A DNA stretch of 11,179 nt from Acidobacteriota bacterium (GTDB lineage: Bacteria > Acidobacteriota > Vicinamibacteria > Vicinamibacterales > CAVVIG01): contig QHWK01000121.1 in NCBI GenBank assembly GCA_003223775.1, forward strand, positions 1 to 11,179, in the 5' to 3' direction. Numbering within the stretch: position 1 is the first letter of the stretch; each line of letters opens with the position of its first letter. Positions 1 through 6,862 of this stretch are shown here, piece by piece. A program made the translations under genes and the position numbers. Under the pieces are notes generated by a model. It saw only the letters and a list, made by a program, of their open reading frames with translations, was not told the DNA's origin and ran no database searches.

Positions 1-894
1 CTTCATCACGCCGACGCCGGCGCCCGCCGGCACCACGTCGATCGTCTGCTTCGGCAGGTCCTGCATGACGCCCGGCATCCAGTTCGACGGGTAGCCGGAA
101 TCGTGCTGCAGCCAGTCGCGCAGGAGCGCCGTGAGCCGCGCCGACATCCCGTCGGTCGTCGCGCCTGGACGCAGACGGCCGATGACGCGCAGCCACGCCG
201 ACACCGGCTGCCGCAGGATCGTGTTCCCGCCGTTGATGACCGGCTCCTGCTGGAGCGGGATCCACATGTCCGGCGGATCGCCGCGCAGCGTCTCGCCGAA
301 GAATCCCGGCGGCGTGACGCCGGCCACCGTGAACGGATGCCCTTCGACAACGAACGTGGCGCCGACGACCGATGGATCGCCGCCGTACGTGCCCTGCCAC
401 ACGTGATGGCTCAAGACGACAACGGGCGCCGCCGACGGCCTGTCGTCGGCGGCGGCGAACACGCGGCCGCCGAAGGCGCCGACGCCCAGCGTAGAGAAAT
501 AATTGCCGGTGACGAACTCGGCGCGCAGCGGACGCGCCGAGGGCTCGGCGCCTTCGCGCCGCACGCTGAACCGCGGACCGCCCGCCTGGAAGGCCGCCAC
601 GTCGTCGAACTCGGGCGTCGCCGCTTTCAGGCGCTCGTACAGCGGGAATGAGAACATCCCCCACTGATCCTGCGGGCCGCCCTGGACGCAGCAGGCGTCG
701 CCGTCGCCGATGCGGTACAACCGCGCGGGGTCCGAGACCGGCAGCGACTGCAGCATCACCGCGTGAATCAGCGTGAAGATCGCCGTCGTGCCGCCGATGC
801 CGAGTGCAAGCGTGAGAATCGCCGCCGTCGTGAAGACGCGCGACTGCCAGAATTGACGGGCCGCGTAGCGCAGCCCGGCGAAGAGATCGCTCAT
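1..894 (-). CDS. ADOP-family ABC transporter permease (FtsX/MacB-like), 3' end cut by window edge
   Basis: The reverse strand is open from an ATG at 894 to base 1, giving the first 298 residues. The protein begins MSDLFAGLRYAARQFWQSR and has one hydrophobic segment at about residues 20-43 (VFTTAAILTLALGIGGTTAIF). This is the typical start of the acidobacterial duplicated orphan permeases. A MacB periplasmic-core-like region follows, with recognisable pieces such as FVTGNYFSTLGVGAFGGRVF, VVLSHHVWQ and VAGVTPPGFFGETLRGDPPD. Family members are about 800 aa with two FtsX domains and no ATPase partner alongside, so roughly 500 residues lie beyond the edge. They sit in the inner membrane and are thought to act in MacB-like export or signalling; the substrate is unknown. 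No strong Shine-Dalgarno is seen. The gene follows lpdA on the same strand but is separated by a repeat element, so it is probably not part of the pyruvate dehydrogenase operon. The family call is firm and the role is uncertain. Confidence 0.88.
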   Translation of the reverse strand, partial: MSDLFAGLRYAARQFWQSRVFTTAAILTLALGIGGTTAIFTLIHAVMLQSLPVSDPARLYRIGDGDACCVQGGPQDQWGMFSFPLYERLKAATPEFDDVAAFQAGGPRFSVRREGAEPSARPLRAEFVTGNYFSTLGVGAFGGRVFAAADDRPSAAPVVVLSHHVWQGTYGGDPSVVGATFVVEGHPFTVAGVTPPGFFGETLRGDPPDMWIPLQQEPVINGGNTILRQPVSAWLRVIGRLRPGATTDGMSARLTALLRDWLQHDSGYPSNWMPGVMQDLPKQTIDVVPAGAGVGVMK

Positions 895-930
895 ATCTCG
901 TGGTTAGACGGAGGCCGGCGCGCTTCCGTT

Positions 931-990
931 GATGTAGGGCGAGGCTTTCAGCCTCGCCGCGGCGGCGACCCTGAAAGGGTGTCCTACATC
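931..990. repeat. 60-bp paired-hairpin (REPIN-like) element
   Basis: The outer ends GATGTAGG (931-938) and CCTACATC (983-990) are exact inverted repeats. The left half (931-960) holds a perfect 8-bp stem, GGCGAGGC (938-945) with GCCTCGCC (951-958), and loop TTTCA. The right half holds a perfect 5-bp stem, ACCCT (968-972) with AGGGT (976-980). The reverse complement of the right half aligns with the left half: they share the GATGTAG end, the TTTCA loop and the TCGCCGC tail, and differ mostly where stem bases differ in pairs. That is the layout of two REP units in inverted orientation. It lies between the lpdA stop and the permease start and could also act as a terminator for lpdA. Whether it recurs in the genome cannot be seen here. 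Confidence 0.7.
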
Positions 991-997
991 GATGTTG

Positions 998-2336
998 TCA
1001 ACCGCGCTTCGGCCGGAACACGTGCGTCGCCTGGCCGAAAAAGACCTCGGCCGACTCCATGAGCGTTTCGGTGAGCGTGGGGTGCGGGTGGATCGTCAGC
1101 TTGAGGTCCGTCGCGTTCGCGCCCATCTCGATCGCGAGGACGCCTTCCGCGATCAGCTCGCCGGCGCCCGGGCCGACGAGGCCGACGCCGAGCAGCCGCT
1201 CGCTCGCGGGATCCAGGATCAGCTTCGTCAGGCCGTCGGTGCGATCGAGCGTGATCGCGCGGCCGGACGCGCCCCACGGAAACTTCGCCACCGTCACGTG
1301 GCGGCCGTCCGTGTTCGCCTGCGCCTCGGTCAGGCCCGCCCACGCCAGCTCGGGATCGGTGAAGACGACCGCCGGGATCGCGCGCGGCGAGAAGGCGACG
1401 TTCTCGCCCGCCATCACCTCGACCGCGACGCGCCCTTCGTGCGACGCCTTGTGCGCCAGCATCGGCTCGCCGACGACGTCGCCGATCGCGAAGATCGACG
1501 GCTCGTGCGTGCGCCGCTGCTCGTCCACCATGATGAAGCCGCGCCGATCGACCTGCACGTGCGTTTTCTCGAGCCCCGGGATCTTCGAGTTCGGCCGCCG
1601 CCCCACCGACACGAGCACGCGATCGAACAGCTGTTCCTTGTGATCGGCGTTCCCCTCGAACGCGACGCGCACGCCCTTGGCCTCGGGCTTCATCTCCACC
1701 ACTTTCGTCTCGAGCAGCACGCTTCATCTCGACGACGGTGACCGCGCTGCCGAGCGTCGCGTACACGGTGCCGAGCTCGAGGCCGATGTAGCCGCCGCCG
1801 ACGACCAGGAGAGACGATGGGATGTCGGGCAGATCGAGCGCCGCGGTGGAATCCATCACGCGCGGGTCGTCGACTTTTAGCGTGGGCGGAATCGCCGGCA
1901 CCGATCCCGTCGCGAGGATCGCGTGCTCGAACTGCACCGCTTCCTCGCCGCCGCCCGCGAGCTTCACGCGCAGGTTGTGCGCGTCGACGATCTCGGCGTA
2001 GCCCTGCAGGTAGCGCACCTTGCGGAACTTCACGAGCTGACCGGTGCCGCTTGTCAGCCGCTTGACGACGTTGTCCTTGAACGCGCGCAGCTTGTCGAGA
2101 TCGATCTTCGGCTCGCCGAACTCGACGCCCCACGCCTTCGCGTGGCGCGATTCGTCCACGAGCTTCGCGACGTGCAGCAGCGCCTTCGACGGAATGCAGC
2201 CGCGGTAGACGCACACGCCGCCCGGGTTCAGTTCGGGATCGACGAGCGTGGTCGAGAGGCCGAGATCGGCCGCGAGAAACGCGGCGGCGTAGCCGCCCGG
2301 CCCGCCCCCGACGACGACGAGTTGAGTGGAAATCAT
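998..2336 (-). pseudogene. lpdA: dihydrolipoyl dehydrogenase (E3), broken by an internal out-of-frame deletion
   Basis: E3 reoxidises the dihydrolipoyl group of E2 using FAD and NAD+. The ATG at 2336 opens a frame with the FAD-binding motif GGGPGGYAAAF (residues 10-20), the redox-active disulfide site CVYRGC (C42, C47) and the NAD-binding motif GGGYIGLELG (180-189), up to VVEM (residue 204, codon 1727-1725). There the homology jumps to another frame, which starts at VLLETKVVEM (1720 leftwards) and runs through SVGRRPNS and AIGDVVGEP to the C-terminal catalytic HPHPTLTE and a TGA at 1000-998. Compared with E. coli Lpd, about 24 residues are missing at the joint, and the retained bases fit a deletion of about 71 nt. 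Restored, the protein would be about 469 aa, normal for the family. The two frames keep clean homology on both sides, so this is either a recent mutation or an assembly error. It is third in the aceE-aceF-lpdA order. No Shine-Dalgarno is seen; a repeat tract ends just upstream of the ATG. Confidence 0.9.
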
Positions 2337-2339
2337 AAG

Positions 2340-2463
2340 AGGTCGGGCGGGCCTGGCAGGCCGGGCAGGTCAGGCAGGTCAGGCAGGTCACGAAGGACAC
2401 AAAGGGTGCTCGGTCCTTTGTGACCCGCCAGACCTGCCAGACCTGCGCGACCCGCCCGGCCTT
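2340..2463. repeat. 9-bp-periodic inverted repeat filling the aceF-lpdA gap
   Basis: The left arm has three tandem 9-bp units of the form (A/G)GGCAGGTC at 2363-2389. The right arm has complementary units GACCTGCCA (2431-2439), GACCTGCGC (2440-2448) and GACCCGCCC (2449-2457). At the centre is a perfect 8-bp stem, CACAAAGG (2398-2405) with CCTTTGTG (2415-2422), around a 9-nt loop. The whole tract could fold into one long imperfect hairpin. It occupies nearly all of the space between the aceF stop (2467) and the lpdA start (2336), leaving no recognisable ribosome binding site for lpdA. It could attenuate transcription from aceF into lpdA, or be a dispersed repeat insertion. Confidence 0.7.
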
Positions 2464-2466
2464 CCG

Positions 2467-4113
2467 TCATCCTTGCAACGAAAGCAAGAACGGCTGCTCG
2501 AGCGCCTCCGCGACCCAGCGCAGGAAGCGGATGCCGTCGGCGCCGTCGATCGCGCGGTGATCGTAGGAGAGCGACAGCGGCAGCATGGTGCGCGGCGCGA
2601 ACTGGCCGGTGTCCTTCTGGTACACCGGCTCGACGCGCGCGCGCGAGATGCCGAGGATCGCCACTTCCGGCGCGTTGACGATCGGCGTGAAGTAGGTGCC
2701 GCCGATGCCGCCGAGATTCGAGATGCTGAACGAGCCGCCCTGCATCTCCTCGAGCGCGATCTTGCGCGTGCGCGCCTTCTCGGAGAGCTGCGCGAGCTCC
2801 ACGGCGAGCTGCACGATGTTCTTCTGATCGGCGTTGCGGATCACCGGCACGAGCAGCCCGCGATCGGTGTCGACGGCGACGCCGATGTTCACGTACTTCT
2901 TCACGATGATCTCGTCGGCCGCGAGATCGATCGACGCGTTGAAGTGCGGGAAGACGCGCAGCGCCGAGGCGACCACCTTCACCGCAATGGCGGTGACGGT
3001 GAGATTGCCGCCCGCGGCCTCGACCTGCTTCGCGTATTTCTTGCGGAGCTCCTCGAGCGCGGTGACGTCCGCGAGATCGAACTGCGTGACGTGCGGGATC
3101 GTCTGCCACGCGGCGCTCAGGTGCTCGGCGGTCTTGCGGCGCACGGCGCGCATCGGCTGGCGATCGATCTCGCCGAAGCGGGTGAAGTCCGGAAGCGGCA
3201 CGGCCGCCGCGCCGCCGCGGCCGGGGGTCGCGACGATTCGTTTCGCGTGCGCCTTTACATCGTCGACGGAGATTCGGCCGGCGGGCCCGCTGCCGGACAC
3301 TTCGTTGACGTCCACGCCGAGCTCGCGCGCCATGCGGCGAACCGACGGCGCGGCAGGCGCCGGCGGCATCTCGGGCGCAGCGGCGGATTCGGCCTGCTGC
3401 CTCGCGCCGCGGCTGATGTCGACGACCTTTTGCCCGCGCGGCTGCGGCTCTTCTTTCTGGGTGCGCTGCGGCGCTTCGGGCGCTTCGTCGGCGTCAGCCG
3501 GCTCGGCGGCCGCTCTCTTCGTCCCCGCCTTGTCGGCGGCGGTCTCGCGCCTTGCGCCCTCGACGTGCTGCTCGAGGCCCGGATCGCCGGAGGGCACCTT
3601 CGCGGCAGTGTTCGCGCCAACCGCTTCCGCCCTGTCCGCCTTCTCCGCCTTCGCGGGCGACGGCTTCGATTCCGCCCGCTTCGGCGTGACTTCGGCCTGT
3701 GTTTCTGTCACGCCTTCCTGCCTTGCCTCTCCGCCTTCCTGCCTTCCCCTCTCGCCTTCCTGCCTTTCCTTCCCGCCTTCCTGCCTTTCCTTCCCGCCTT
3801 CCTGCCTTTCCTTTCCGCCTTCCCGCCCTTCCGCCCTGGATTCCTGCCCTTCTGCCTTCCTGCCTTCCTGCCCTTCTGCGGAGTCGGCCACCGTAAGTAT
3901 TACCTGGCCGACTTTCACCTTATCGCCCTGCTTGACGTTGACCGCGCTGATCTTGCCCTCGACCGACGAGGGCACTTCGATCGTCGCCTTGTCGGTCTCG
4001 AGCTCGACGACCGGTTGATCTTTGGCGAGCTGATCGCCCGGCTTCACCAGGACGCGCAGGACGTCGCCGGACGCGATGTTTTCCCCGAGCTCGGGGAGCG
4101 TGAAATCAGCCAC
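2467..4113 (-). CDS. aceF: pyruvate dehydrogenase complex E2, dihydrolipoamide acetyltransferase
   Basis: E2 forms the core of the pyruvate dehydrogenase complex and transfers acetyl from its lipoyl arm to CoA. The 548-aa product has one lipoyl domain (about 1-77, lipoyl lysine K42 in ETDKATIEVPS), a very long linker (about 79-255), a peripheral subunit-binding domain (about 256-291, PSVRRMARELGVDVNEVSG..GPAGRI) and the catalytic acyltransferase domain (about 310-548). The active-site motif is DHRAIDG, with H519 and D523. The start is GTG at 4113, inside the overlap GTGGCTGA with the aceE stop, and the protein starts exactly at the conserved lipoyl domain (MADFTLPELGE). A GGAG 16 nt upstream is too far to be a good ribosome binding site, so translational coupling to aceE is likely. 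The linker is odd: instead of the usual Ala/Pro-rich hinge it is rich in Glu, Gly, Lys, Arg and Gln with heptad repeats EGGKERQ. The 2-oxoglutarate-specific E2 is less likely because the gene follows AceE-type E1. Confidence 0.95.
   Translation of the reverse strand: MADFTLPELGENIASGDVLRVLVKPGDQLAKDQPVVELETDKATIEVPSSVEGKISAVNVKQGDKVKVGQVILTVADSAEGQEGRKAEGQESRAEGREGGKERQEGGKERQEGGKERQEGERGRQEGGEARQEGVTETQAEVTPKRAESKPSPAKAEKADRAEAVGANTAAKVPSGDPGLEQHVEGARRETAADKAGTKRAAAEPADADEAPEAPQRTQKEEPQPRGQKVVDISRGARQQAESAAAPEMPPAPAAPSVRRMARELGVDVNEVSGSGPAGRISVDDVKAHAKRIVATPGRGGAAAVPLPDFTRFGEIDRQPMRAVRRKTAEHLSAAWQTIPHVTQFDLADVTALEELRKKYAKQVEAAGGNLTVTAIAVKVVASALRVFPHFNASIDLAADEIIVKKYVNIGVAVDTDRGLLVPVIRNADQKNIVQLAVELAQLSEKARTRKIALEEMQGGSFSISNLGGIGGTYFTPIVNAPEVAILGISRARVEPVYQKDTGQFAPRTMLPLSLSYDHRAIDGADGIRFLRWVAEALEQPFLLSLQG
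3706..3880. repeat. 21-bp tandem repeat and surrounding low-complexity tract inside aceF
   Basis: Three head-to-tail 21-bp units lie at 3753-3773, 3774-3794 and 3795-3815. The first two are identical and the third has one mismatch. Read on the coding strand they give the heptads EGGKERQ of the E2 linker (about residues 99-120). The flanks to 3706 and 3880 are degenerate versions of the same CCTTCC/TGCC pattern. The strand is strongly purine/pyrimidine biased, unlike the rest of aceF. Because the unit is a multiple of 3, copy changes would keep the frame. Confidence 0.85.
4106..4113 (-). promoter_or_regulatory. aceE/aceF 8-nt stop-start overlap
   Basis: The bases GTGGCTGA contain the aceF GTG start (4113-4111) and the aceE TGA stop (4108-4106). 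There is no well-spaced Shine-Dalgarno for aceF, so ribosomes ending aceE probably re-initiate on aceF, which would help keep E1 and E2 in ratio. Confidence 0.75.
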
Positions 4114-6793
4114 AGGCAGGATTCACTTTCTCCGGGTTGACGCCGTGCGCCTCGATCGCCTGATCGACGACCGACGCCTCGACCTTGCCGTCGCGCGCGA
4201 GCGCGGCGAGCGTGGCGACGATCACGTAGCGGTAGTCCACCTCGAAGAAGTCGCGCAGCGCCGCGCGCGTCTCGCTGCGGCCGAAGCCGTCGGTGCCGAG
4301 CGCCGTCAGCGGACGCGGCAGCCAGCGGTCGATCGCGTCCGGCATCGCCTTCACGTAATCGGACGCCGCGACGAGGACGCCGGGGGCGCCCTTCAGGCAC
4401 TGCGCGACGTAGGGCACCCGCGGCGCGTCGCCGGGATGGAGCATGTTCCAGCGCTCGCACGCGTGGCCATCGCGATAGAGCTCCGTGTAGCTCGTCACGC
4501 TCCAGACGTCGGCCGAGACGTTGTACTTCGACTCGAGAATCTCCTGCGCCTTGATCACCTCGGGCAGGATCGCGCCGCTGCCGAACAGCTGCGCGCGCAG
4601 CGGCGCGTCGGGCTTCGACGCACCGCGGAATTTGTACATCCCCTTCAGGATCCCCTCGCGCGCGCCCTTCGGCATCTCGGGCATCGCGTACTGCTCGTTC
4701 ATCACCGTGAGGTAGTAGAAGATGCTCTGCTGATCGACGTACATCCGGCGGATGCCGTCCTGGATGATGACGGCGATCTCGTACGCGAACGCCGGGTCGT
4801 AGCTCACGCAGTTGGGATACGCGAGCGCGAAGAGCTGGCTGTTGCCGTCCTGGTGCTGCAGCCCTTCGCCGGCGAGCGTCGTGCGGCCCGCGGTGCCGCC
4901 GAGCAGGAAGCCGCGCGCGCGCGCGTCGCCCGCGGCCCAGATCAGATCGCCGATCCGCTGGAAGCCGAACATCGAGTAGTAGATGAAGAACGGAATCATG
5001 TTCACGCCGTGCGTCGCGTACGCCGTGCCCGCGGCGACGAACGACGACATCGATCCGGCTTCCGTGATCCCTTCCTCGAGAATCTGCCCGTCGGACGCTT
5101 CCTTGTAATAGAGCAGCGTGTCCATGTCGACCGGCTCGTAGACCTGGCCGGCGTGCGAGTAGATGCCGACGGCGCGGAACAGCGACTCCATACCGAAGGT
5201 GCGCGCTTCGTCGGGCACGATCGGGACGATGAGGCGGCCGAGATCCTTGTCGCGCAGCAGCTTCGACAGCATCCGCACGAAGACCATCGTCGTCGATGCC
5301 TTGCGGCCTTCGGTGCCCTTGTGGAACTCCTCGAAGAGCTCGTTCGGCACCGACTTCAACGGCGTGCTGCGGACCTTGCGCGTCGGCACGTAGCCGCCGA
5401 GCGCCCGCCGGCGCTCGCGCATGTATTTGATCTCGATGCTGTCCTCGGCCGGACGATAGAACGGCGTCTTGCCGACGTCGGCGTCGGAGATCGGGATGCC
5501 GAAGCGCGTGCGGAACGCCCGCAGCTCGTCTTCGTTCATCTTCTTCTGCTGGTGCGTGATGTTCTTGCCCTCGCCGGCCTCGCCGAGGCCGTAGCCCTTG
5601 ATCGTCCGCGCGAGGACGACGGTCGGCGATCCCTTGTGCTCGACCGCCGCCTTGTACGCGTTGTAGACCTTGATCGGATCGTGGCCGCCGAGCGTCATCT
5701 TCTTCAGCTGGTCGTCCGACAGGTGCTTCACCATGTCGAGCAGCCGCGGATCGCCGCCCCAGAAATGCTCGCGGAGGTACGCGCCGTCCGAGACGGCGTA
5801 CTTCTGATACTGCCCGTCGACGATCTCGCCCATGCGCTTGACGAGCACGCCGTCGCGATCTTTGGCGAGCAGCGGATCCCACTCGCGCCCCCAGAGCGCT
5901 TTGATCACGTTCCAGCCGGCGCCGCGGAACGCCGCCTCGAGGTCCTGGACGATCTGGCCGTTGCCGCGCACCGGGCCGTCGAGGCGCTGGAGGTTGCAGT
6001 TGATCACGAAGATCAGGTTGTCGAGCTTTTCGCGCGCCGGCAGCGTGATGGCGCCGAGCGCTTCGGGCTCGTCGGTCTCGCCGTCGCCGAGGAACGCCCA
6101 GACTTTCGCGCGCGACGCCGGCTTCAGCCCGCGATCTTCGAGGTAGCGGATGAAGCGCGCCTGATAGATCGCCATGATCGGGCCGAGGCCCATCGACACC
6201 GTCGGGTATTCCCAGAAGTCGGGCATCAACCACGGATGCGGGTACGACGAGAGGCCGCCGCCCGGCTTCGTCTCGCGGCGGAAGTTCTCGAGGTGCGACT
6301 CGTCGATCCGGCCTTCGAGGTACGCGCGCGCATAAATGCCCGGCGCGGCGTGGCCCTGGAAGTAGATCACGTCGCCGTCGCTGGTGGCGTCGCCGGTGCC
6401 GTGGCCGCGGAAGAAATGGTTGAAGCCGACCTCGTACAGCGTCGCCGCCGACGCGTAGGTCGAGATGTGTCCGCCGATCCCCTCTTCCGCCTTGTTCGCG
6501 CGGACGACCATCGCGGCGGCGTTCCACCGCACCAGGCTCTTGATGCGGCGCTCGAGGTCCGGGCTGCCCGGCATGAGCACCTGCTCGTCGGCGGGGATCG
6601 TGTTGATGTAGGGGGTTTTCGCGGAGAAGGGAAGCTTGACGCCGTTCTGTCGCGCGTGAATCGTCAGCTCGCGCAGCAGCCGCGCGACCTTTGCCGGCCC
6701 GCCGCTGTGCAGCACATAATCAAGAGAGTCGAGCCACTCGCGCGTCTCGGTCTCATCGAGGTCTGCCGCGTCTTTCGGTGAGATGTATCTCAC
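4106..6793 (-). CDS. aceE: pyruvate dehydrogenase E1 component, homodimeric type
   Basis: This is the thiamine diphosphate-dependent E1 that decarboxylates pyruvate and acetylates the lipoyl group of E2. The 895-aa product aligns along its whole length with E. coli AceE (887 aa). Visible landmarks are YINTIPADEQ (62-71), GGHIST (H109), FQGHAAPG (H148), GLSSYPHPWLMPDFW, the ThDP/Mg motif GDGETDEPE..NCNLQ (236-269), IKGYGLGEAGEGKNITHQ, DEARTFGMESLFR, GQILEEGITEAGS, FIYYSMFGFQRIGDL, GRTTLAGEGLQHQDGNS and near the C-terminus LGTDGFGRSETR. The start is GTG at 6793, with AAAGGA about 10 nt upstream; the next in-frame Met is at about residue 95, far inside the conserved region. It is the first gene of aceE-aceF-lpdA and is divergent from the M13 peptidase gene. 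A near-perfect palindrome touches its start codon. No frameshift or missing motif is seen. Confidence 0.97.
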   Translation of the reverse strand: MRYISPKDAADLDETETREWLDSLDYVLHSGGPAKVARLLRELTIHARQNGVKLPFSAKTPYINTIPADEQVLMPGSPDLERRIKSLVRWNAAAMVVRANKAEEGIGGHISTYASAATLYEVGFNHFFRGHGTGDATSDGDVIYFQGHAAPGIYARAYLEGRIDESHLENFRRETKPGGGLSSYPHPWLMPDFWEYPTVSMGLGPIMAIYQARFIRYLEDRGLKPASRAKVWAFLGDGETDEPEALGAITLPAREKLDNLIFVINCNLQRLDGPVRGNGQIVQDLEAAFRGAGWNVIKALWGREWDPLLAKDRDGVLVKRMGEIVDGQYQKYAVSDGAYLREHFWGGDPRLLDMVKHLSDDQLKKMTLGGHDPIKVYNAYKAAVEHKGSPTVVLARTIKGYGLGEAGEGKNITHQQKKMNEDELRAFRTRFGIPISDADVGKTPFYRPAEDSIEIKYMRERRRALGGYVPTRKVRSTPLKSVPNELFEEFHKGTEGRKASTTMVFVRMLSKLLRDKDLGRLIVPIVPDEARTFGMESLFRAVGIYSHAGQVYEPVDMDTLLYYKEASDGQILEEGITEAGSMSSFVAAGTAYATHGVNMIPFFIYYSMFGFQRIGDLIWAAGDARARGFLLGGTAGRTTLAGEGLQHQDGNSQLFALAYPNCVSYDPAFAYEIAVIIQDGIRRMYVDQQSIFYYLTVMNEQYAMPEMPKGAREGILKGMYKFRGASKPDAPLRAQLFGSGAILPEVIKAQEILESKYNVSADVWSVTSYTELYRDGHACERWNMLHPGDAPRVPYVAQCLKGAPGVLVAASDYVKAMPDAIDRWLPRPLTALGTDGFGRSETRAALRDFFEVDYRYVIVATLAALARDGKVEASVVDQAIEAHGVNPEKVNPACG

Positions 6794-6806
6794 GGAACCG
6801 GGTTCC
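6794..6806. promoter_or_regulatory. 13-bp palindrome abutting the aceE start codon
   Basis: GGAACC-G-GGTTCC is a perfect 6-bp inverted repeat with one central base, directly next to the aceE GTG and overlapping part of its Shine-Dalgarno region. As DNA it could be an operator half-site pair; as RNA a 4-bp stem with a 5-nt loop is possible. A chance palindrome of this size is also possible, so function is unproven. Confidence 0.35.
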
Positions 6807-6831
6807 TTTCAGCTCATCGGAGCAACCATCA

Positions 6832-6837
6832 ATTGTA
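6832..6837 (-). promoter_or_regulatory. possible -10 box for the aceE operon
   Basis: On the minus strand TACAAT lies 39 nt upstream of the aceE GTG and matches the TATAAT consensus at 5 of 6 positions. It is one of few AT-rich spots in the gap between the divergent genes. No good -35 is seen: TTTTCC at 17-bp spacing matches 3 of 6. No clear promoter is seen for the plus-strand peptidase gene; it may lie within the 5' part of aceE. Confidence 0.25.
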
Positions 6838-6862
6838 CCTTGGGTTTGCGCGAAGGAAAACC

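Noticed and set aside
2340..2463. Riboswitch or small RNA gene in the aceF-lpdA gap
   Set aside because: The structure is explained by simple 9-bp inverted repeats, and no known riboswitch core is recognisable.
3753..3815. CRISPR-like tandem repeat
   Set aside because: The 21-bp units are directly head to tail with no spacers and lie in frame inside aceF.
4044..6527. An 827-codon frame on the minus strand overlapping aceE in another frame
   Set aside because: The translation is Arg-rich with no family resemblance; aceE in the neighbouring frame is unambiguous over its full length.
4076..6781. A 901-codon open frame on the plus strand opposite aceE, and similar long frames opposite aceF and the second M13 gene
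   Set aside because: They are the antisense shadows of high-GC coding genes: their translations are Arg/Ala/Val/Asp-rich with no recognisable domain, while the opposite strand encodes full conserved enzymes.
6833..6862. Upstream TTG start for the first M13 peptidase
   Set aside because: It would put ten residues with several charges before an otherwise normal signal peptide, whereas ATG 6863 has a well-spaced AAGGA and matches the layout of the second copy.
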